A stretch of 47,011 nt of DNA, taken from positions 1-47,011 of the forward strand of contig NZ_WMKZ01000034.1 of assembly GCF_019024285.1 (NCBI RefSeq), read 5' to 3'. Below the pieces are notes generated by a model that was not told the origin of the DNA, did no database searches, and worked only from the letters and a program-made list of their open reading frames with translations. Positions 41,632-47,011 of the stretch are shown piece by piece; within the stretch, counting starts at the first letter, position 1, and each line of letters starts with the position of its first letter. Source of the DNA: Alkalihalobacterium elongatum (GTDB lineage: Bacteria > Bacillota > Bacilli > Bacillales > Bacillaceae_F). Made by a program: the position numbers and the translations under genes.

Positions 41632-42978
41632 CTATTCTACTAATCCCATTTGCTCTCGCACAACATCTGCGATTTCATTCACAAACTGTTCACAAAGTTC
41701 TTCTGTTTTAGCTTCTACCATAACACGAACTAAAGGTTCTGTTCCCGATGGGCGTACAAGCACTCGGCCATTACCGGCCATTTCTGCTTCTACTTTCGCA
41801 ATCACTTCTGCCACTTTTTCATTTTCCTCGACGGCGTTTTTATCCGTCACGCGAATATTTACGAGAACTTGAGGGAATTTTTTCATCTCACCTGCTAGCT
41901 GTGACAGTGGTTTTCCAGTTGCCTTAATGATATTGACTAGCTGTAGCGCTGACAGCATCCCGTCGCCTGTTGTAATATGATCAAGGAAAATAATGTGTCC
42001 TGATTGTTCACCACCAAGGTTATAACCGCCCTTTCTCATTTCTTCCATAACATAACGATCACCAACACCTGTTTGCTTCGCTTCAACACCAATTTCTTCT
42101 ATTCCCTTATAGAACCCTAGATTACTCATTACTGTTGAGACAACTGTATTATGCTTTAACCAACCTTGTTCTTTCATATATTTAGCACATATATACATAA
42201 TTTGATCGCCATCAACAACATTTCCTTTTTCATCAACTGCAATTAAACGATCGGCATCCCCATCAAATGCAAGCCCAATATGTGCTCCTTTATCTACAAC
42301 TAAAGACGCAAGTGCTTCTGGATGTGTAGACCCGACTCCATCATTAATATTAATTCCGTTAGGTGAAGTGCCCATTGTAAAGATATCTGCCTCTAAGTCG
42401 GCAAATAGATGTGGAGCTAATGAAGATGCTGCACCATGAGCACAATCAAGCGCAATACTTAAGCCAGAAAAGTCTTCCTGTACAGTTTGTTTTAAAAACT
42501 GCAAATATTTTTGGCCACCTTCAAAGTAGTCATTCACCTGACCTAAATCCGAACCGACTGGTCGAGGTAATGTATCTTCTTCATCTAAAAGAGTTTCTAT
42601 TTCTTTTTCTTGAACATCTAATAATTTAAATCCATCTGGCCCAAAAAATTTAATTCCATTGTCTGCAACGGGGTTATGAGAAGCTGAAATCATAATTCCA
42701 GCCTGTGCACTCAATGCTTTTGTAAGAAAAGCAACACCTGGAGTAGAAATAACCCCGAGCCTCATCACTTCTGCCCCAATTGAAAGCAACCCAGCAACGA
42801 GTGCTCCTTCAAGCATCTCACCAGAGATACGAGTGTCACGTCCAATTAATACTTTAGGCTTTTGTGTATTTTTAGTCAGAATATATCCACCAGCACGGCC
42901 TAATTTAAATGCAAGTTCTGGGGTTAGCTCGGAATTAGCTACACCACGTACTCCATCAGTTCCAAAATATTTACCCAT
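41632..42978 (-). CDS. glmM: Phosphoglucosamine mutase
   Basis: This 448-residue enzyme interconverts GlcN-6-P and GlcN-1-P. The phosphoserine loop is [14 protein letters not shown], the Mg2+-binding loop is [14 protein letters not shown], the sugar-binding loop is [10 protein letters not shown] and the phosphate-binding loop is [12 protein letters not shown]. All are intact. It lies 25 bases after cdaR in the conserved cdaA-cdaR-glmM operon, whose products also interact in B. subtilis. Confidence 0.98.
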   Translation of the reverse strand: MGKYFGTDGVRGVANSELTPELAFKLGRAGGYILTKNTQKPKVLIGRDTRISGEMLEGALVAGLLSIGAEVMRLGVISTPGVAFLTKALSAQAGIMISASHNPVADNGIKFFGPDGFKLLDVQEKEIETLLDEEDTLPRPVGSDLGQVNDYFEGGQKYLQFLKQTVQEDFSGLSIALDCAHGAASSLAPHLFADLEADIFTMGTSPNGININDGVGSTHPEALASLVVDKGAHIGLAFDGDADRLIAVDEKGNVVDGDQIMYICAKYMKEQGWLKHNTVVSTVMSNLGFYKGIEEIGVEAKQTGVGDRYVMEEMRKGGYNLGGEQSGHIIFLDHITTGDGMLSALQLVNIIKATGKPLSQLAGEMKKFPQVLVNIRVTDKNAVEENEKVAEVIAKVEAEMAGNGRVLVRPSGTEPLVRVMVEAKTEELCEQFVNEIADVVREQMGLVE

Positions 42979-43003
42979 GAATTATCTCTCCTTAATAAAT
43001 CCC

Positions 43004-44254
43004 TTATTGATCTTCTTCTTCAATTTCTTCTACTATAATTAACGCTTTTTCAAATTCAGTTACAAATAATAAGTTTTGTGGGCCAACTACTTGTATATCA
43101 ACTTCATGTTCTCCTGGAGAAAGTTGGTTTATATCTACAAATGCTTGAATATCTCCCCTACTCACTTTATCTAAAAGTGCTCGTGAACCTCTGAGTATAA
43201 TATCAGTAGCTTGATCCTCAGGGATTAAAAATTCAGCTGCATATCCTTCAGGTAACCCAGTAATTTCAACTGGTATATCTTCAATGGTTAAGGTCTCTTC
43301 TACACTTAACTCAACAGTTACATTGATAACCTCTGGATCTACCTTTTCCACTCCACGGGGCTTTGTTACGTTTAACTGTACCGTTTGACTTTGTGTAATT
43401 TGACTTAGATCTAATACAATTCCTTCAATCAAGGATATATTGTTTAAAACATCTTGTGGACCAAAAATTGTAACTACTTTTGGTTCGACCGTCAACGAAT
43501 TAATACTTAACCCTTCAGGGAGTTCGCCTTCTTTAGTTACTTTCACGGGAACCTCTTTGAATGGACTTGTAACCGGAATACGTACATCCACTACAGAAGG
43601 GTCCGTATCTAGGTGCAGCTCATTACCAAAATGATCGTAAAGCTTCACAGGTGCACTTTTTTCTAGTGTCCTATCCGCACCTTTTACATCTACATAAACC
43701 TTTGCTATTGCTACTTGGTCAATAAATTCTTCTGCAGCCGTAACTTCAACATTTACTGGGGTAACAATTGGTGTACCAATGGAATACCCTTCTTCGATTT
43801 CATTTGAATTAACTAGTTCCACTTCTACTGGTAAAGAAACTGTTTTCTTTTCTTGCAGAACAACACGCACAAATTGCGGCACAATTGAAACCGTAACATC
43901 ATTAGGGAACCCTCGATGTTCAATACTTACGTGATGCACACCAGCTTCTCGGTCCGTTAAATCAACATATACCTCATAAGATGGGCGTGTGAATTGAAAG
44001 AGTGTTATTGAGCTTTGAGGACCCTTCAAGTTCACTTGGACACTCTCTGTCATTTCGGTCACTGCAAATCGTTCTTCATCATAGGTCGCTGTAACATCAA
44101 CTTCCTCTAATGTATAAGTACCAGGGCTTACTGGAGGCAGTACGCCTGGGGGTTGATTATGTAAGTTATCATAGTTCACCATCATAAAAAGCATTAAAGC
44201 AATGAAAAATGAAATAATTTTTACAAACCAAGGACTATTAATAAACTTATCCAT
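43004..44254 (-). CDS. cdaR: CdaR (YbbR), regulator of the diadenylate cyclase CdaA
   Basis: This 416-residue protein has an N-terminal membrane helix (SPWFVKIISFFIALMLFMMV, about 7-26) and a long extracytoplasmic part made of four YbbR repeats. The repeats are visible as PVEVELVNSNEIEEGYSIG, PVKVTKEGELPEGLSI and PVEITGLPEGYAAE. It binds and modulates CdaA. The ATG overlaps the cdaA stop by eight bases. The C-terminus is acidic (IVEEIEEEDQ). Confidence 0.95.
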   Translation of the reverse strand: MDKFINSPWFVKIISFFIALMLFMMVNYDNLHNQPPGVLPPVSPGTYTLEEVDVTATYDEERFAVTEMTESVQVNLKGPQSSITLFQFTRPSYEVYVDLTDREAGVHHVSIEHRGFPNDVTVSIVPQFVRVVLQEKKTVSLPVEVELVNSNEIEEGYSIGTPIVTPVNVEVTAAEEFIDQVAIAKVYVDVKGADRTLEKSAPVKLYDHFGNELHLDTDPSVVDVRIPVTSPFKEVPVKVTKEGELPEGLSINSLTVEPKVVTIFGPQDVLNNISLIEGIVLDLSQITQSQTVQLNVTKPRGVEKVDPEVINVTVELSVEETLTIEDIPVEITGLPEGYAAEFLIPEDQATDIILRGSRALLDKVSRGDIQAFVDINQLSPGEHEVDIQVVGPQNLLFVTEFEKALIIVEEIEEEDQ

Positions 44255-45068
44255 TTTTCTTACCTCCCCATTGCCAACGAGAGGATGTAGTTGATGCTTC
44301 AGTAATTAGTTCTTTTTCTAAAAGATGCCGTAATTGTTCTTCATTCAAATCGCGGTGAAGTTCTCCATTCTTTGTAAGAGACACATTCCCGGTTTCTTCT
44401 GAAACAACAATCGTGATACTATCAGTAACCTCACTAATACCAAGCGCTGCACGATGTCGTGTACCTAATTCCTTTGAGATAAATGGATTTTCCGAAAGCG
44501 GAAGGTAACACCCAGCAGCTAATATCGAATTTTCCTTAATGATGACTGCTCCATCATGTAAAGGAGTGTTCGGTATGAATACATTAATTAATAATTCTGA
44601 TGTTAATTTCGCATTCATACCAATCCCTGTTTCAACATAATCATTCATTCCCGTTTCTCTCTCTATAGAGATAAGAGCACCAATTCTCCGCTTAGCCATA
44701 TAACTCGATGCTTTTAAGATAGCTTCAATCGATTTTGTGGCTAATTCCTCTTGTGGTGCATTTGTTCTCGAGAAAAACCGCCCTCTACCTAATTGTTCTA
44801 ACGCTCTTCTAAGCTCAGGCTGGAAAATAATAATGATTGCTAGTAAACCATATGTCACCGTTTGTGTCATAAGCCAATGAAGTGTACGTAAACCTAAAAT
44901 ATTACTTAAGAACCAGACAGCTAATATAACTGTAATTCCCTTTAGTAATTGGACGGCTCTCGTACCCCGAATAACCATAATTAACTTATATATGACATAG
45001 GTGACCAGTAATATATCAACTATACTTCCTAAATGTCTAAGAAATTGAATTTCACCGTCAGGAAACAT
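44247..45068 (-). CDS. cdaA: Membrane diadenylate cyclase CdaA
   Basis: This 273-residue protein has three N-terminal membrane helices and a DisA_N cyclase domain. The catalytic motifs are DGAVII (NTPLHDGAVIIKEN) and GTRHRAALG. It makes c-di-AMP from two ATP and is the main vegetative enzyme for potassium and cell-wall homeostasis. The ATG at 45068 has GGAGG eight bases upstream and gives the B. subtilis length; an ATG five codons earlier lies upstream of the SD. Confidence 0.97.
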   Translation of the reverse strand: MFPDGEIQFLRHLGSIVDILLVTYVIYKLIMVIRGTRAVQLLKGITVILAVWFLSNILGLRTLHWLMTQTVTYGLLAIIIIFQPELRRALEQLGRGRFFSRTNAPQEELATKSIEAILKASSYMAKRRIGALISIERETGMNDYVETGIGMNAKLTSELLINVFIPNTPLHDGAVIIKENSILAAGCYLPLSENPFISKELGTRHRAALGISEVTDSITIVVSEETGNVSLTKNGELHRDLNEEQLRHLLEKELITEASTTSSRWQWGGKKNG

Positions 45069-45199
45069 GCTTGTATCCTCCATATATTAATAAAACATAA
45101 CTGTAAATTATATTAAGTAGCCTTTTCATTATAACATAAAGAAATACCTCAATATTTTTGCTTTTATGTTCAAACTATAAAACATAATGAAATCTTTAT

Positions 45200-45838
45200 T
45201 TATTTGTTTTCCCGATCAAATACATTGATCACTTCTAACAAAAACTCCTTTATATGATACCAAGTCCAGTCCAATACCTGGTTAATTTCTTTTATTTCAC
45301 CGCTTACAGATCCAGCAGATGCCAAATACTGCTCACTATTAATTAGCAGTACACTTCCTTTGATCTCTCCAGCTACTTCAAGTTTTCCATTGCGTATCGT
45401 TAGATCGCCTTCAACTACTTCACCTTCTGGGACAACAACTGTTCCCGTTTCCTTATCAATCTGGATATTCCCAGCACCAGAAACCATTAGTTGCCCTTCT
45501 TGATGGTTCCAAAGAGATACAACGCTAGATGACATAAATATTAAAAATAAAGCAGCAGCTACTAAAAAAGGATGGCGTCTCATCCACCTTTTCCATGTAC
45601 GCGATGTCGTCTTTTTATACTCTGGTAATTGCTTTAACACATTAGCTGTAAAATCTTTCGGTGCAGAAATATGAGAAGCACTTTGAACAAATGCAATCGT
45701 ACGCTTTAATTCTTTATGATGTTCATTACAAGCTTCACATTGTTTTATATGTTCATAGAGATCTGCTCGTTCTTTTTCACAAGCTTCACCATCAAAGTAT
45801 TTATGCATTAAGGATACATACTTTGGCTCACAAGCCAT
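45200..45838 (-). CDS. rsiW: Anti-sigma-W factor RsiW
   Basis: This 212-residue protein has a zinc-type anti-sigma domain (HIKQCEACNEHHKEL, the HxxxCxxC motif at about 30-40), one membrane helix (HPFLVAAALFLIFMSSSVVSLW, about 89-110) and an extracytoplasmic tail. RsiW is cut by PrsW and RasP under envelope stress to free SigW. It starts 13 bases after sigW, and cdaA follows 130 bases later. Confidence 0.96.
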   Translation of the reverse strand: MACEPKYVSLMHKYFDGEACEKERADLYEHIKQCEACNEHHKELKRTIAFVQSASHISAPKDFTANVLKQLPEYKKTTSRTWKRWMRRHPFLVAAALFLIFMSSSVVSLWNHQEGQLMVSGAGNIQIDKETGTVVVPEGEVVEGDLTIRNGKLEVAGEIKGSVLLINSEQYLASAGSVSGEIKEINQVLDWTWYHIKEFLLEVINVFDRENK

Positions 45839-45851
45839 ATTAAATCCCCCT

Positions 45852-46415
45852 TTATTTATTTCGCATTCTCTTTCTTAAAGCTTCTCTCCCTCTATGTATT
45901 CTTGTTTTTACCGTCGATACAGGTAAATCTAAAATATCACTAATTTCTTTTAGGGAAAGATCTTCAATGTATTTGAGTATGATCGCCGAACGATACTTCG
46001 GAGGAAGTTGATTTATTTCATCCTGAATCCATTCTTGCATTTCAATTATTACTACCTGCTCTTCTGGTAAATCTTGATCGGCTGCAATTTGAGACTGAAC
46101 CGTCAAACCTTCACTACCAGAGATCGGATCACTTAAAAAATAGTCTGGTTTTTTCTTTCTTAAACGATCAATAGAAAGGTTTGTAGTAATTCTAAAGAGC
46201 CACGTAGAAAATTTGCGAGAAGTGTCATAGCTATCAATGTTAGTATAAGCACGTAAAAAAGCCTCTTGTGCAATATCCTGTGCCTCATGTACATTACCGA
46301 CCATACGGTATGATAGCTGATATACTTTATCCTTAAACAATTCTACAATTTCTCCAAACGCTTGTTGATCGCCTTTTTTTACTTCTTTTATTAACTGCTG
46401 TACTATTCTATCCAT
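45852..46415 (-). CDS. sigW: ECF sigma factor SigW
   Basis: This 187-residue ECF factor has region 2 (LSYRMVGNVHEAQDIAQEAFLRAY, SRKFSTWLFRITTNLSIDRLRK) and region 4 (LSLKEISDILDLPVSTVKTRIHRGR). It drives the antimicrobial-peptide and envelope-stress regulon. The ATG follows GGAGG. A perfect SigW-type promoter sits 36-63 bases upstream. The gene order sigW-rsiW-cdaA-cdaR-glmM-glmS is that of B. subtilis. Confidence 0.97.
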   Translation of the reverse strand: MDRIVQQLIKEVKKGDQQAFGEIVELFKDKVYQLSYRMVGNVHEAQDIAQEAFLRAYTNIDSYDTSRKFSTWLFRITTNLSIDRLRKKKPDYFLSDPISGSEGLTVQSQIAADQDLPEEQVVIIEMQEWIQDEINQLPPKYRSAIILKYIEDLSLKEISDILDLPVSTVKTRIHRGREALRKRMRNK

Positions 46416-46450
46416 TATTTATTACCTCCGCTTAAATTGCGGTTAGTTTA

Positions 46451-46478
46451 TATACGAACCACTCAAGAAAAAGTTTCA
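46451..46478 (-). promoter_or_regulatory. SigW autoregulatory promoter
   Basis: TGAAAC, exactly 16 bases, then CGTATA on the minus strand matches the SigW consensus TGAAAC-N16-CGTA exactly. Confidence 0.93.
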
Positions 46479-46578
46479 CGTTTTTATGAATTTTTTTCTC
46501 AATATCTACTTCTATTTTACCATTTTAAAATGGTAATGAAAGGAAAGATAGAATAATAGTTTCAACTTTTACACAAAT

Positions 46579-46606
46579 AAAAAATCCTTAGATATGTCAT
46601 CTAAGG
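46579..46606 (-). terminator. Terminator of the tRNA operon
   Basis: CCTTAGAT (46586-46593) pairs with ATCTAAGG (46599-46606), followed on the minus strand by ATTTTTT. It lies directly after tRNA-Ala. Confidence 0.85.
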
Positions 46607-46619
46607 TTACGATTAATTT

Positions 46620-46695
46620 TGGTGGAGCCTAGCGGGATCGAACCGCTGACCTCCTGCGTGCAAGGCAGGCGCTCTCCCAGCTGAGCTAAGGCCCC
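46620..46695 (-). tRNA. tRNA-Ala (TGC)
   Basis: The minus strand starts GGGGCCTTAGCTCAGCTGGGAG and ends with an encoded CCA. The anticodon stem CCTGC/GCAGG holds the TGC anticodon. This is the last tRNA of the cluster before the terminator. Confidence 0.97.
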
Positions 46696-46706
46696 TTATA
46701 AAGTTA

Positions 46707-46780
46707 TGGAGCGGGTGATGAGAATCGAACTCACGACATCAGCTTGGAAGGCTGAGGTTTTACCATTAAACTACACCCGC
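46707..46780 (-). tRNA. tRNA-Gly (TCC)
   Basis: The minus strand GCGGGTGTAGTTTAATGG...CACCCGCTCCA forms a full cloverleaf with anticodon TCC and encoded CCA. Confidence 0.97.
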
Positions 46781-46855
46781 ATAATCACTTGTTTATTTTA
46801 TTATTATAACACAACTCATAATATCAATCAAGTACGTGTAGATATTTACACCTTT

Positions 46856-46930
46856 TGGAGCGGAAGACGGGACTCGAACCCGCGACCCTCACCTTGGCAA
46901 GGTGATGTTCTACCACTGAACTACTTCCGC
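46856..46930 (-). tRNA. tRNA-Gly (GCC)
   Basis: The minus strand GCGGAAGTAGTTCAGTGG...CTTCCGCTCCA forms a full cloverleaf with anticodon GCC and encoded CCA. Confidence 0.97.
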
Positions 46931-46939
46931 TAATAAAAA

Positions 46940-47011
46940 TGGTGAGCCATGAAGGACTCGAACCTTCGACCCTCTGATTAAAAGTCAGATGCTCTACCAA
47001 CTGAGCTAATG
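46940..47011 (-). tRNA. tRNA-Lys (TTT), 5' end outside the window
   Basis: The minus strand shows the D arm, the anticodon loop with TTT (CTGACTTTTAATCAG), the T arm and ATGGCTCACCA at the 3' end. The first few bases of the acceptor stem are cut by the window edge. Confidence 0.95.

Noticed and set aside
46706-46933. Open reading frame over the two tRNA-Gly genes with a WSGRRDSNPRPSP-like translation
   Set aside because: It is the well-known antisense translation of tRNA genes, not a protein. Both tRNAs fold completely on the other strand.
1-47011. CRISPR arrays, prophage genes or integrase attachment sites
   Set aside because: No regularly spaced repeats, phage structural genes or integrases were found. 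The tRNA genes at both ends are not split or duplicated.

Overview
The window is a low-GC Bacillaceae chromosome segment from an endospore former. Evidence for this is the cmpA, alpha/beta SASP and gerA-type receptor genes, a complete stressosome/SigB operon, SigW and SigX modules, a glmS ribozyme, and SD sequences of the GGAGG type with many GTG/TTG starts. Acidic, Glu-rich linkers in the secreted lipoproteins and a structured repeat of the AGAAAAGTGAAAGCG type suggest an alkaliphilic or haloalkaliphilic relative of Bacillus. That last point is inference.

Layout. 1-75: a tRNA-Asn (end of a tRNA group). 199-13881: a block with the same order as B. subtilis ydcA-ydcK: sprT-like, cmpA, tex, rsbX-sigB-rsbW-rsbV-rsbU-rsbT-rsbS-rsbR, a repeat array, mazF/mazE (ndoA/ndoAI), alr, ydcC-like lipoprotein, acpS, and a divergent rhomboid protease. 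14035-20430: a metal-acquisition region holding an MntR-box-controlled orphan manganese-type binding protein, a Fur-box-controlled DUF2325 operon of unknown function, and an FbpABC/FutABC ferric-iron ABC transporter with Fur boxes. 20472-24290: a gerA-B-C spore germinant receptor operon with a SigG-like promoter. 24358-27102: a CstR-like repressor, the magnesium channel MgtE and a short YitT protein. 27302-29230: rsiX-sigX with an autoregulatory ECF promoter and an unannotated 32-residue membrane microprotein. 29515-38946: single-gene accessory units (IS3 remnant, UspA, DedA, lipoproteins, hydrolase, RF3, Gfo/Idh oxidoreductase, YVTN propeller, MBL protein, a frameshifted ybjQ, DinB). 38995-46415: SASP, then the conserved glmS (ribozyme)-glmM-cdaR-cdaA-rsiW-sigW block. 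46620-47011: four tRNAs (Ala, Gly, Gly, Lys).

How the parts work together. Three sigma-factor/anti-sigma modules (SigB with its stressosome, SigX/RsiX, SigW/RsiW) sit beside cell-envelope genes: alr, the glmM-glmS amino-sugar pathway, and the c-di-AMP synthase CdaA with its regulator CdaR. The metal region carries matching operator sequences (MntR, Fur), so most of it can be assigned to manganese and iron starvation responses.

Most intriguing unexplained parts: a ~210-bp multi-hairpin element at 3319-3530 flanked by 10-bp direct repeats, with possible relatives at 24747 and 29340; a three-copy structured repeat with compensatory stem changes at 8517-8852; a recurring CTGAC stem in many terminators, some with nested hairpins; a Fur-controlled DUF2325 gene pair; and the small membrane ORF upstream of sigX.
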